Shown here in pieces: positions 11,986 to 22,909 of a DNA stretch of 64,000 bases. Positions within the stretch are counted from its first letter, which is position 1; the number at the start of each line of letters is the position of its first letter. The position numbers were made by a program, and so were the translations under genes. This stretch comes from Antitrichia curtipendula. Taxonomy: Eukaryota; Streptophyta; Bryopsida; Hypnales; Leucodontaceae. The stretch lies in assembly GCA_951230915.1 (NCBI GenBank), contig OX579641.1:3286001-3350000 (forward strand), given 5' to 3'. The notes beneath the pieces were generated by a model. It had not been told where the DNA came from and made no database searches. It was given only the letters and a program-made list of their open reading frames with translations.

Positions 11986-12784
11986 TCTTGCCTACGCCCC
12001 CTTCGGCTGATTCTCTGGGCAAGTATTCTGGCCTCAAGCTACAACGAGCTCTTTATGGATTAAAACAAGCAGGTCGCATGTGGTATAAACATTTGAGAGA
12101 TTTTTTGCTATACCACAAGTTCCGGCACGACCCTACCCTTCCGTGTATATTCACTTTGAAGAATGCTCACAGGTTTGTGATCATTGCCATTTATGTTGAT
12201 GATCTCAACCTTATAGGTATGCCCTCAACTTGCCGCCAAACGGTAACATTACTAACAACTCAATTTGAAATGAAATTACTTGGCCGCACTTCTTTTTGTC
12301 TTGGTTTAGAGATTACACATCTACCCAATGGAAGTATATTTCTTCATCAAACTGCGTATACTCAACGGTTGCTCAAGAATTTCAAGATGGACCAAGCAAA
12401 TCCTTTATTTGCTCCCATGATCGGTCGAAGCAAGACAAATGATGACCCATACCAACCTTGCGAGGAGGAGGAGGAATATGATAGCAAACAGTACCTTTCA
12501 GTAGTCGGAGCTTTGTTATATTTATCTACATATACTCGGCCAGATACATCATTTGCAACAAGCGTGTTAGCTTGGCATAGTCAGAAGCCCACGATGCGAC
12601 ATTGGAATGGAGTCAAGCATCTGTTTAGGTATCTTCGCGGAACAGAAGACTTAGGACTTCATTATACAAAGACTGGACCATCAAATTTAGTTGGATATGC
12701 AGATGTTGGTTTTAAATCGAATGAAAACACGGGCAAGTCCTAGACAGGTTATATCTTCCTACGTAACAACGCACCCATATCATG
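11663..12784. repeat. 317-bp inverted repeat inside the copia element
   Basis: Left arm 11663-11979, right arm 12468-12784, loop 488 bp. The arms pair end to end without indels (paired coordinates always sum to 24447). I count ten mismatches, all transitions. Confidence 0.93.
11986..12743 (+). pseudogene. Inverted copia reverse-transcriptase fragment
   Basis: A 251-residue frame on the plus strand, opposite to its host element, carries the copia RT core: LQRALYGLKQAGRMWY, the catalytic YVDD at 12192-12203, LGLEI, QTAYTQRLL, YLSVVGALLYL, TRPDTSFA and LVGYAD. It ends at an in-frame TAG where the minus-strand copy has a Gln codon. Its 3' part (12468-12784) duplicates 11663-11979 in opposite orientation with ten transitions and no indel. 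It is an inverted internal segment of the same element, not a separate insertion, because both breakpoints lie inside the LTR pair and no extra target duplication is seen. Confidence 0.85.
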
Positions 12785-12789
12785 AAGGT

Positions 12790-13003
12790 GGCGGCGAAGA
12801 ACAAGCAAAGCTTTCCACTTGGATGACATTGGAAAATCCGCCTCTGGTTCATCATCGATCGCATCGTCCAACTCCTCCGAATAAAAGTACGCTTTCACAT
12901 CTATACTCCACTCCATGTAATTGCTACCATCTGCTTCAAGAGCATCAAACAAAAGTGGTTGTACTCGGGAGCTATTCTCCCGCGGTGACTTCTTATCCGC
13001 CAT
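12790..13003 (-). pseudogene. copia gag N-terminal fragment
   Basis: From the ATG at 13003 (minus) the product starts MADKKSP and has a copia-type gag N-terminal domain, with LEADGSNYMEWSIDVKAYF matching the usual 'L.G.NY..W...V...L' pattern. Homology stops near 12790, where the inverted RT segment begins. The position just inside the 5' LTR and primer-binding site fixes the element's orientation. Confidence 0.75.
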
Positions 13004-13085
13004 AACTATCGTAGCTAAAGACAATATTGGAAAAGAAAATAGAAAAAGAGGATAGCAAAACGAGAGACAAATTGTGCTGATAACG

Positions 13086-13283
13086 TATTGCAAAGGAAGC
13101 AGAGCATAGACACAAAAAATATATAATGCAATAAGAAGTTCTAAGTAATAATGTATTAGGGTTACATGATCATACATATATCGGAGGTATCAGTAGTAGT
13201 GTCACTAGTAGTGAGATTTACTTTTACCTTATCCTAAGTCTCACTTAACCTAAGTTAACTGGGATCATTATCTTATCTCAACA
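13086..13283 (-). repeat. copia 5' LTR
   Basis: Partner of 10965-11162. Its outer minus-strand end is TGTTGAG. Its inner end has decayed from CAACA to CAATA. The primer-binding-site candidate follows directly, then a short leader and the gag start at 13003. Confidence 0.9.
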
Positions 13284-13288
13284 GGAAT

Positions 13289-14500
13289 TTCGGAAAAGAT
13301 CAGTTGCAATTTGAAAACATCAGCAAAAAAACGGTGAAAAAATCTATAAAATTTCTATTTTCAGTAAAAAATAGAGGAAATAACCATACTCAATTCTTCA
13401 AAAACTGGTTCAGTGTGAGAATTGAAGGAAATTAGCCGATAAAACTCAAAAAAATTCCCAAACACTGGGGCAATTCACCCTGGTGGACATGGGTAGGATT
13501 CACGGGCAGTAAGCGAAAAAATAAGGGGCAGCAGAGGAAGTTCTTTGGTATTATTATAATACACATCTTTAATTTTAGGCGGGCAATCACAGGACGCCAT
13601 TGAGGCCAATTGAGTTCAAGTAAAATTAATTTTGGGGTCTACAACAAAAGCTTCTATTTCTCCGCTCAGTTCCAAACAATTTTTAAAAAGTTATTTTTAA
13701 TCTAAAAGTACCCAGGATGTGCCTTTTTGGATACTACTTAATACAATGAATCTCTGGAACTCCCAGTGACAGGCTGCCAGTAACTTACTACTGTTGATGA
13801 TATTTAGTAAGGGGAGCCCAAATTAGCATGAGTTTCAACTGCTTAAGCATGAATCTATTTTCACTTTATCATCTCACTTTGTTCTTCCTATTTTTACCAA
13901 TTTGCCATTGCAGAAAAAGCTATTGTTAAAGAAAAGCGATTCCCAACATATTTACGGTCAGGGTGGTAGTTACACTTCTTCTTTTTTTCCCAATAATTCA
14001 CTGGGGAAAAAAAAGTTAGTTGGTACTGTATTTGTTGCTTGTATTAAAAATAGCTAAAAATTAACAAAATGGAATCTGATAAACCCCGGCCCGTACCGCC
14101 AGAGTCCTTTCTTGAATTTTTGCATATTTTGGCTCATATCTTTATAAATATATGTTATTTACCTCAATTTCAATAAATTCATCATAGAAAAAGATTTCCA
14201 TCAAAAATTGCTCAGAACTGCAATTTCGATAGCAAACATAACATTCATTAGCCTTCAGAGAGGCTGCCTTTTCCTCTCTGGAGTCCTCATCCACAAAATT
14301 CATCCTCTCAGCATTAATGCAAGCTTCGGTACCGGGATAGTGACAGTAAATTATGATATTCTCCAATTTCTTTTGTTAATTTTAGGACCAAACATACATA
14401 TCTAGTTTGCCAAAAACACTAAAAATCCAATGAGTAATACACTATTGTAATCTTACCATTTGCCATGAATTACTCATTTAGAGATTTGTAGAGAGAAGAC
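13289..14500. other. Spacer without recognisable gene
   Basis: Moderately AT-rich. No coding family, RNA or bounded repeat seen. Confidence 0.4.
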
Positions 14501-14504
14501 ACTC

Positions 14505-15081
14505 TTTATATACACATGGGTTGGTAGGAGGTAGAACAAATCATGTGGGATAAACAAGTTAGAATTTGTTGTTTGTGAAGCACTCATAGTTAAGTCAAAA
14601 ACAAATAATTTTGTTAAAAGTGAAATTTCAGACCTCATTTAGGCATAGTAGAATGATTCTTCTCAAAAAACTTTGAACTAAAAGAAGTTGGTAAGTGAAG
14701 ATAAGTTTCACCTCCAAAAATCCGCTTGGAATTTTGAATATCCAATCAAAAGTTATGGACAAATTTGAGAAAGGGGCTGGAAAAATGTTAAAGAAATTGT
14801 CCATTCCAACCCCTCTCTCAAATTTGTCCATAACTTTTGATTGGATATTCAAAATTCCAAACGGATTTTTGGAGGTGAAACTTATCTTCACTTAACAACT
14901 TCTTTTAGTTCAAAGTTTTTCGAAAAGAATCATTCTACTATGCCTAAATAAGGTCTGAAATTTCACTTTTAACAAAATTATTTGTTTTTGACTTAACTAT
15001 GAGTGCTTCACAAACAACAAATTCTAACTTGTTTATCCCACATGGGCTGTTCTACCTCCTACCAAACCAAGTGTATATATA
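14505..15081. mobile_element. Long-inverted-repeat (fold-back) MITE, copy 1
   Basis: A 577-bp near-palindrome. Arms 14505-14785 and 14801-15081 pair with a constant coordinate sum (29586), so there is no net indel in about 280 bp. I count roughly a dozen mismatches. The central loop is only about 15 bp. Mirror-image open frames on the two strands are a consequence of the palindrome. A truncated relative lies at about 32730-33121. No transposase. No convincing target-site duplication identified. Confidence 0.88.
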
Positions 15082-15330
15082 TAGCTTTCTTTACCACTGG
15101 AAACACAAAATAGTATTAGTTTTATATAAATGCAAGCCAAAAGTTAGAAAAATAATGAATCATGTTTTTGGCTTGCATTCATACAAAACCAACAATGTTT
15201 AAAGTTTTCAAAACATACAATGTATAGGTGTAGAATGCTGATTATTGTGTGTTTGGTTTAATGGGTGTCTGGACATTGGTTTTGTTTTAATTTTTAATGT
15301 ATGTTGTACAATTGCAGCCAACTGACTTAC
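15082..15330. other. AT-rich spacer
   Basis: Nothing recognised. Confidence 0.4.
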
Positions 15331-15334
15331 CCTC

Positions 15335-15440
15335 TGACAAATTTTGTCACGTGTCCCCATAGCTACTGATGGTGTGGAATATTCCTCACCATATCATCCG
15401 ACGGATGAAATGGTGTGGAATATTCCACACCATTCTGTCA
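15335..15440. repeat. Dispersed repeat with GGAATATTCC palindromes
   Basis: A perfect 26-bp palindrome occupies 15409-15434 (half-site AATGGTGTGGAAT). An imperfect version lies at 15368-15393. A related inverted copy with the same flank (TAGCTACTGATG on the opposite strand) lies at about 32120-32190. Confidence 0.75.
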
Positions 15441-15895
15441 GGGGGAAGGCAGCCTCTGCTACTGAATGTTATGAAGAGCAAAGAAAATTTTAGAATTTTT
15501 TTTTTTGCATATCTAACTGTAGGATCTTGTATTTGACTAGTATGAGAAATTTTACAAACTTTGATCATATAAATTGCAAGATAATTGCGTTTAAAGTGAA
15601 GGAAACTAATTTTTTGCACCTTGCTCAACTACATTTTTTGACTTTGAACCCTTATAATTTTTGCTCTATTTAATTTTAATTTTTAATTTTACATGATAAA
15701 AATTTGAGTTGAGACTCTACAAAAAAATCTAAAAAACACACACTTAGTTTTCACTCATTAACAAGTTGTTAAGTAAAAATAGGCTCAAAATTGAAGGAAA
15801 ATCTAAATTGTTAACAACTCTAAGATGGAATTGAAATATACTGATCTCAATAGTGAGATTGTTCTAGCAAGAGATCTTAACCTTGTCAAACTTTT
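15441..15895. other. AT-rich spacer
   Basis: Nothing recognised. Confidence 0.4.
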
Positions 15896-15899
15896 TTTC

Positions 15900-16324
15900 T
15901 TGAAAAATTGTAAAAAGTGAGGTCAGAAATGAATCCTTCAAGCTATTTTTTTCAAGAAGATGATCTAATTGCCCAAGAAAACAAGATTGTCCATAACTTT
16001 CACATAACAAATCTAAATGGAATAAATCAAAGCTTTCCATGTACATAAAAATATAATCTAAACAAAACTAATCTTTCAGTTTATTTACTTCAAGTTTTTT
16101 TGAAGGTCTTTTTATGCCCGCCAAACTAAAAAAAATGGGCTTTTTGTGCCATAAATTTTGCTCCCGGGCTTTGATTGAGATAAAAAAATTATATTTCTGG
16201 AAAGCTAATGTGTTTATCTATTTTCTCAAGAAAATTCAGAAAATCACTACAAATATCGAGACCATACAAGCCTGCCCCAAATCCATTTTGTCCCCCGAGG
16301 GGACAACATGACTTTAAGGGTTAA
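15900..16324 (+). repeat. TTAA-family fragment (right part)
   Basis: Matches the right two thirds of the unit at 23474-24072: TTGTCCATAACTTTC near 15990, GTGCCATAAATTTTG near 16148, the hairpin TTGTCCCC-CGA-GGGGACAA (16290-16308), and the right end CTTTAAGGG followed by TTAA (16321-16324). The left end is lost. Confidence 0.65.
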
Positions 16325-16913
16325 AAGTCAAGCATTGGTTTAGATGGATGAGAAATTTTGGAGTTACAAAAGTCTTTCAAATTTCTATGTTCATCGTCTA
16401 GAATTGGGATGTAGGAGCACAAAATAATTAAGAACAAACAATATAGTATTGGCATTAGCATTATTGTTTTTATTACTATTATATTATTATTATTATTATT
16501 ATTATTATTTTAATACAACAAGAGAGATTGCAATGGAGATTAATACATTGCAATGGAGATTAATCCCTAAACATCCAGAGTCTTGTCCCAAATTGTCAAT
16601 TTGAAAAAAATTATTATAAAGAACTATTTGAAAGAATATTTTGGAATTTATATACAAATGAAAGTTGTAGATTTTGAATTTTAGATTCCATCCATATGGT
16701 TAGATTAACCAATGGGATCACCAATATTTTTTGTGAATTTTGAAAGGAAGTTTTTTATATTCCTTCAAAATTTGATTACAAGTAAATTATTATCATTTTC
16801 GGAGTAAAGCTTGTTGGAATGGATATGAAAGTAGGTTTTCTTGGCTTGGTGATTTTTGGAATTTTTATGTTCTTTACATGTATGACCTAATTTCTGCAAA
16901 TCTAGTTTTGAAC
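16325..16913. other. Spacer with short ATT run and repeat fragment
   Basis: A (TTA)n run lies at about 16484-16510. TTAA followed by TCCCTAAACATCC near 16560 starts about 130 bp that is repeated near 17720-17850. Confidence 0.45.
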
Positions 16914-16917
16914 TAGG

Positions 16918-17483
16918 GTCTCGGGGAGGTCACTTAGTTCTACTACAACAAACCACGTGTGAACAAGTGGTTTCTAATAAACTATAATTTCAACCTAAAA
17001 TTTTGAGCATTGTTTAATAATGACTATAGGTTTCTATTGCCAAAATTGCCAACTCAAATAAAATATGAAATGATTTCTAGAAGAGGTTGAAAATGAACTA
17101 AAATGGCATGTTTTTCAACTCAAACAATTATAGAGAACACATTTAGATGACCATTGAATCAATATTCAACTCAAAATGAGCTTTCAATAGAGAGTTATTT
17201 TTAGGAATTTTTTGTTCATTTTTTAGACAATCTTTTCTTATATAATATAGGGGTGTGAAAGTTATTTTCAGTTCTACAATGTATCTTTTTACTTCAAAAA
17301 TTTGTAACAAATTAATATTAACAAATAAAAATATCAATAATTCAAAACATAAATTTTCAAAGTAGGAAAATCTATTCATATTTTTTTTTTTAATTTTATT
17401 TAAAATTCAAAAAGTAAATAGGGGGTCCAAAGTTTTGATCGCACATGGTTTCTAATGGACACTCTAAGTGACCTCCCCGAGAC
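16918..17483. mobile_element. TIR element (566 bp) with 4-bp flank duplication
   Basis: Terminal inverted repeats GTCTCGGGGAGGTCACTTAG at 16918 and its complement ending at 17483, essentially perfect for 20 bp. TAGG directly flanks both ends (16914-16917 and 17484-17487), consistent with a target-site duplication. No coding capacity. A decayed relative lies at 8101-8697. Confidence 0.72.
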
Positions 17484-17487
17484 TAGG

Positions 17488-17865
17488 GTCAATGCAAATC
17501 TGGCTTGGTGAACCACTTGACATACTTCTACATTTGTAATTTTAGAAAAAAACAAAACAAAATCCAATGTACTCTACTAACACCAAAACCAACCTATAGA
17601 TAGAACAATAATTTGATAAATTATCCTCACAATTTAGGATGACTTTCATCTAAGCAACAACAAAAAAGAAACAAGAATATGAATCTGTTCATCATTCAAG
17701 AATTGGATGTTGGAGAGTTTGCCCCCTAAACATCCAAAGTTCTCTCCAAAATTGACAATTTGAAAAAAAATCATCATAAAGCACTCTTTCAAAGCATATT
17801 TTGGAATTGATGAACAAATGTATGATGTAGACTTTAAGTTCGATTCAAAGTCTACTAAGATTTTA
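17488..17865. other. Repeat fragment spacer
   Basis: Near 17715-17850, CCCCTAAACATCCAAAG and the following ~130 bp resemble 16560-16690. No gene. Confidence 0.4.
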
Positions 17866-17867
17866 TT

Positions 17868-18306
17868 TTTTTCCAAAAGTATTGAAAATTGAGTAAAATA
17901 AAGGACTTCAAAGTTTATTTTAGAGTAGAGATTCCATAACTACCCGCAAACTCAAACTCCTTGTAATTTTTATGTCATTAATGAAAATGGAATGAATCAA
18001 AGTTTTTCACATAATTTCAAATTTTTGTTTATAAAAAAGGTAATTTTTTCTTATATGTCTAGACATACCATTTATAAAAAAATTAACATATTAGGTCATA
18101 ATTTTTTACTCATAATCCCAAATGTCATGAAATTTAATGCATAAGAAAGATATTCCTCGTCCCCACCTTCTTTTAGAATTTCAGCTTAAAATATACAAAT
18201 CTCCAGTCATATGTATCTGTCTAAAAATATTCAAATATCCATTCACGCATATCTACCCAAAATTCCTATGTTGCCAAAAAATGTATGATGGTCCTTTAGA
18301 AGTTAC
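17868..18306 (+). repeat. TTAA-family fragment (930-bp class, right half)
   Basis: Aligns with 20100-20515 and 40910-41323: AAAATTGAGTAA then AAAGGACTTCAAAG, TAACATATTAGG, AGAAAGATATTCC, TGCCAAAAAATG. It ends in GTCCTTTAGAAG then TTAC (18303-18306), a decayed TTAA end. Confidence 0.65.
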
Positions 18307-18319
18307 CCCCACCCCACCC

Positions 18320-19115
18320 ACAAAAAAAAAAAAAAAAGTCAACTTTTAATTAGAACATTCTCGCCATTGGAATTAGGAATTCCCAATTTCTTTTTAAAGT
18401 TCTTAGTGTTTTAGTTTTTTCCTTCATTTAATGCTACTTGCCACTAAGTTATAATTTTTTACAAAATGAATACGATATGAAAGTTTTTTTTGTGCAAATG
18501 TTTTAACATATATTTTCAACCTGTTTAGTCAATATATTGACTAAAATGCACAAGTTATAAGAAATGCATATTCTTTCCTAAAAATGTTAAAAGACACAAC
18601 TTCACATTTTTGAAGGTCTAGAAAAGCCCACAATTTGGAGTTTAGGCTTATTGAACTTGTCATTGTATAATTTGGGAAGGATGTACTTAGAGAGTTAACT
18701 AAACAACTTATGTTTGGATTCATGAAAAAAAATATATATTGAAGATTTTAGCCTCTTTGTAGGAACAAGCATTTTAAAGCAATTTGTGGCCTCAAAACAT
18801 TAAAGAATTTACTAGGTTAATCCTTACAATCCAGATGTTCCCTTGAGGGACTCTTGAAGACCCATAGAGATTCCTATGAATTCAATTTTTAACATTTTTT
18901 ATTTTTTTAAAGATAGAAAAATTCTTTTGCTCTGTCGTAATATAATTTTATATATTTATTGGTGCTTTGGAGAAAAGACATGCTACTCAAAGCTCAAAAT
19001 AGAGGTCACCAAGAAATACGATTTTTTTTGCAAAAACTCAAAATAAAAATTTCAAATTTCTTTTTGACATAGAAAATATTTTTGTTGACATGGAAAGTTT
19101 TCATTCATTTTTTTT
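18320..19115. other. AT-rich spacer
   Basis: An A15-type run near 18322-18337. No gene recognised. Confidence 0.4.
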
Positions 19116-19118
19116 GAA

Positions 19119-19535
19119 CTAAGGTAGGAGTCTCTGAAATCGCTCGGGCATTAAGAACCGCCCCTATAAATGGCTCTTGAATGGAACGAGGTGATCTTTA
19201 AATGGAACAAGGTGATCTTCAAATTGACCGCTATAGTGCTACGAATGAATTAGAAAAAAAGGGGTCCCAGCCAATCATCGGCTTTGCTTTTTTCCATCTT
19301 GCAAGTGAGCAATTTATGGAAGACCTAGGGTCACAAATAGGGACCTATGATACATCTCCTTTGAAAATTCATAACTAATTCAATATTGCTCAAAAAAATA
19401 TGAAACCACTTGTATTAGATTCCTCATCTATTTTTCTATCTCTGAAAAATGAATTAAAAATACTACCGACCAAGGAAGCATATGAAAAAGGCAGATCAGT
19501 CCTTAGATGGGCGATTCAAGAGCCTCCTACTTTAA
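19119..19535. mobile_element. MITE family F, copy 1
   Basis: Terminal inverted repeats GGTAGGAGTCTCTGAAAT (from 19123) and, inverted from the right end, AGTAGGAGGCTCTTGAAT. Flanked by CTAA on the left and TTAA (19532-19535) on the right. Internal CGCTCGGGCA / TGGGCGATTC. A related copy lies at 32229-32556. Confidence 0.65.
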
Positions 19536-19587
19536 TGATGAAAAAACTATGCAGAATCTTGTTTTGGGGGCAATCAAAACAAACTGG

Positions 19588-20515
19588 TTAACCCCTTAAG
19601 TTCCTTGACTATGTTTTCACCAATAACACTCCAAAATTGTCATTTCTAGTACAAGTACAAAAATTTTGAATTTTTTTTTGGACACACGTAACCCTAGGAT
19701 CTTGAACTATGCTGACTCAAGAACATGTGGTAAGAAATTCAGAAATTTTCACCATGTGGATTGCAAGATGTAAGCATTCAAATTCACTAAAATCATTTTT
19801 TTGCCTTGCAAAAAACAAGGCAACTACACTTTACAAGCTCACTTTTCTATGAAAAAATGTCCCAAATGGTGGATTTTCTTTGGATTCTTTTTCCTAGATA
19901 AGTTGTCTACATGCTTGAAATATTTCATATCATTTGAAACTGTACAACATATAGGAAAAAAGTAGTAAGTAGAAAGAATTAGACAATGATTCAAAATACA
20001 AATTTGCTAAGATTTTTATCACGGAATTGAAAAACTCCAATTTACAATGGTTGAAATGTTGTAATAAACAATGCACATCCTATGATTTTATTTTTTTCAA
20101 AAAATATCAAAAATTGAGTAAGATAAAGGACCTCAAAGTTTATTTTAGAATAGAGAATCCATAACTGCACGCAAACTAAAACTCCTCATAATTTTTGACT
20201 CATTGGTCAAGCTCAAATGATTCAAAGTTTTCCATGTATATATAACACTAGAAAACTGATTTCGATTTTTTTGTTTTTGAAAAAAGTGATATTCTCTAAT
20301 CTGCCCGGACTGCCCACCTGGGAAAAAAATAACATATTAGGCCATAACTTTTTACTCACATTTCCAAATGTCATGAAATTTGGTGCATATGAAAGATATT
20401 CCTTGTCCCCACCTTCCATTAAAATTTTAGCCTAAAATATGCAAATCCCTAATCACAGGTTCATGCCCGAAAAATTTATACTACCAAAAAATGCATGTTG
20501 GTCATTTAGGGTTGT
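19588..20515 (+). mobile_element. TTAA-bounded unit E1 (928 bp)
   Basis: Starts TTAA-CCCCTTAAG (19588) and ends GTCATTTAGGG-TTGT (decayed TTAA). It aligns end to end with 40387-41323 (937 bp), including TTCCTTGACTATG, TTGTACAACATATAG, AAGTAGAAAGAA, TAACATATTAGGCCATAAC and GAAAGATATTCCTTGTCC. Non-coding. The structure is that of a MITE-like element with short TIRs and TTAA flanks. Confidence 0.75.
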
Positions 20516-21408
20516 TGTTCCTTCGAGGGACAAATGGGATTTCGGGCAGGTACCTACGGGCTAAGTTTTTGTTGTGATTTTTTGAAACTTTTTTTGAAGA
20601 TAGAAAAATTGATAAGCTTTGTGGGAATATAATTTTTTTTCATAATCAATGCCCAGGAACAACAATTATGACCAAATAAGCTCAAAAGATGGGACTTTGC
20701 AAATTTGAATTTTTCTTTTAATATTTTTATTCTCATAGAATACGTTTCTTTCTATTTGGAAAGCTTTTATTCATTTCATTTGGAGAAAGTTATGAGAAAG
20801 TTATGGACATTCTTGTTTTCCGGGAAGTTAGAGCATCTTCGGGAAGTTAGAGAAAAAAATAAGTTCTAGGATTCATTTCTAAATGCAATGTTTTCATTTT
20901 TCCAATTTCATTTTTTTTGCATAGTTTACTTGTTAGAACAATCTCACCATTGGAATTACTGCATTTTAATTCCATAAAAAATATATGAATATTTTAGATT
21001 TTCCTTCTATCTTGTACGTACTTCTATTTAAAAAAAAATTTTAAATGATAATTAACTTTTTTTGAACTTTTTTTTTCCTAGACTCTCAACTCAATTCTCT
21101 ACTATAAATATTTAAAGCTCAAAATGTTGTAGTGTAAAAAGATTTATTTAAAATGTTTGAAGTCAAAAACTCTAGTCCCGCAATGTTTTGAAAAATTTGT
21201 TTTTTTTCACTTTAAATGCAGATATCTTGCAATCTGTGCGGTCAAAATTTCTAAAAACAATCCCACACATTCTTACACTAGTTAGGTGCAAGATCCTACG
21301 GTCAAATGTGCAAAAAAATATTTTTCAAATATTTTTACTCTTTGCTATAGAATTGGCAATTTTGGTTGTTTTTTGGCAGAGAAATGGCTTTGGGCCTTTA
21401 GGGGTTAA
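20512..21408 (-). mobile_element. TTAA-bounded unit E2 (about 897 bp)
   Basis: The left part matches the right end of 23474-24072 in inverted orientation (TCGAGGGACAAATGGG, CGGGCAGGTACC). The right end TGGGCCTTTAGGGG-TTAA (21405-21408) matches the inverted left ends of other units. It shares its left TTAA position with E1. The interior may be composite. Confidence 0.6.
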
Positions 21409-22905
21409 TCACTTTGTCCATCATTCAAAAAATGGACTCTAGGGTGCTTAGTCCCTAAAGGAACTTGAATACATTTGGCCCCTAGGTATTTTTGGATGAA
21501 AAGTTGTAATTAAATGGGAAAAGAAGTTCAAAATGGTTTGCAATATCTCAAATATAGTGACTTCAATAAGGCATCGAGGATGAACAAAAGTTTCAAATAT
21601 AATGCTATTTTTGTATGTATTGACATGCAAAGAAAGATTATTATTGTGGCAACAATTTTGTACTACACATAGCATAGAATTTTTGAAAATGTTTGTATGA
21701 AAAAACCTGAATAAATTTGTTTTGTGTTTGTAGAAAGGGTTGTATTGTGCATACCTGTTTGTAGTCATTGTGCATGCAATTAAGACATGTTCACCTATAA
21801 TCGCCATTGATTATAATTGAGCATAATTCATATTATTACTTTTACTAAATCATATTGGAAAATGAAAGAGGATTCCAACACACTTTAGTATGCATTATTT
21901 GGATATTGTATGAATAAGTTATGAATTTTCAAAATAGTATATGTTTCTTGGTGTATCCAAAGTCAATAACATGCTCTCATAGACTTTCATATTGTAATTG
22001 TGTGCATCTTTTATAATCAACATTTAGGAAATAATTGAATTTTTGTTTGTTTAAATGTAGGTGTTACATTTTGTGTTGTGTTGATTATAGATGTATATAC
22101 CTTAGTCACCTATATTGCATATGAAGTACCATGTATTCTTGAAGTGTGCCATTCATTCCCTTTGAAGTGTCATTCATTCTCCCACCTAGCACAAAGACTA
22201 ACCTTTGAACTTGGGTACAATGAATAGATTAAACACGTGTACCAATTGAGGTTGTAGTTTTCTAAAATACCTAAAGTAAAACATTCCATTGTGGTCAGAA
22301 TTAGGAATTTGACCACATGTTGTTGCTGAAATTTTTCAATTTTTTCTCCACATTAATACAAATGTGAGAAACAATGAAGGCAACTGAACTATGTATTTTT
22401 GACAAAGTATAAATTTGCTGGAATTTTTTGAAGTGTTCACTATACATCATAGCCTCAAAGAATCTTGTAAATTGGTCACTTAAAGCAATCATAATATTTT
22501 CTAAAATGGAAGGCCTAAAAAGTCAATTCCTACATGGAGTTCACACTGAAAAGTTGAAAGTTCCTAATGAAATCACTAATCACTCCCTTACTGTCTCATA
22601 AGACATGCGTTGTGGCCAAAATATCACACACTCATTCTTCCCCCCTCCCCCCCCCCCTAATGGGATCATTCCCTAGTTGTCCACTATGGGTCATATGCCC
22701 ACAATAGGTTGTTCTACCTTATTTCATTGGTTTGTAATTTACCATATAGCATTCTTCAGTAGTGCAGTTTTTCAAGAATACTAATATCAATACGGCCACA
22801 TAGGAGACTACAAAATTCACACACAAATCTTCTTTAATAAAATTGAACAATTTGCATCATCATCATCGCCACTTCATGCATATACTCATAGTTTGCACGG
22901 AATCC
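21409..22905. other. AT-rich spacer
   Basis: A TCCCTAAAGGAAC stretch near 21450 hints at another decayed unit end. No gene recognised. Confidence 0.4.
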
Positions 22906-22909
22906 CAAC

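Larger units (their letters stand above)
10965..13283 (-). mobile_element. Ty1/copia LTR retrotransposon, internally rearranged, non-autonomous
   Basis: A 2319-bp element with two 198-bp LTRs in direct orientation (10965-11162 and 13086-13283) and a perfect 5-bp target-site duplication GGAAT (10960-10964 and 13284-13288). The element runs on the minus strand. A TATCAGCAC-bearing primer-binding-site candidate abuts the right LTR (about 13072-13085), a GAGGAGGAG polypurine tract abuts the left LTR (about 11163-11175), and gag starts at 13003. The LTRs differ at nine positions. The interior is a mosaic: a gag N-terminus (minus), then an inverted RT segment (plus, 11980-12784), then the RNase H end (minus). 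Protease, integrase and most of gag and RT are absent, so it cannot move by itself. Copies of the RT/RNase H junction in both orientations form a 317-bp inverted repeat. Confidence 0.93.

Noticed and set aside
11988..12743. Separate plus-strand retroelement nested in the copia element
   Set aside because: No LTRs or target duplication of its own; its 3' part duplicates the host element's own RNase H junction, so internal inversion is simpler.
14628..14895. Two similar 66-87 codon proteins on opposite strands
   Set aside because: Mirror images caused by the fold-back palindrome; no family match.
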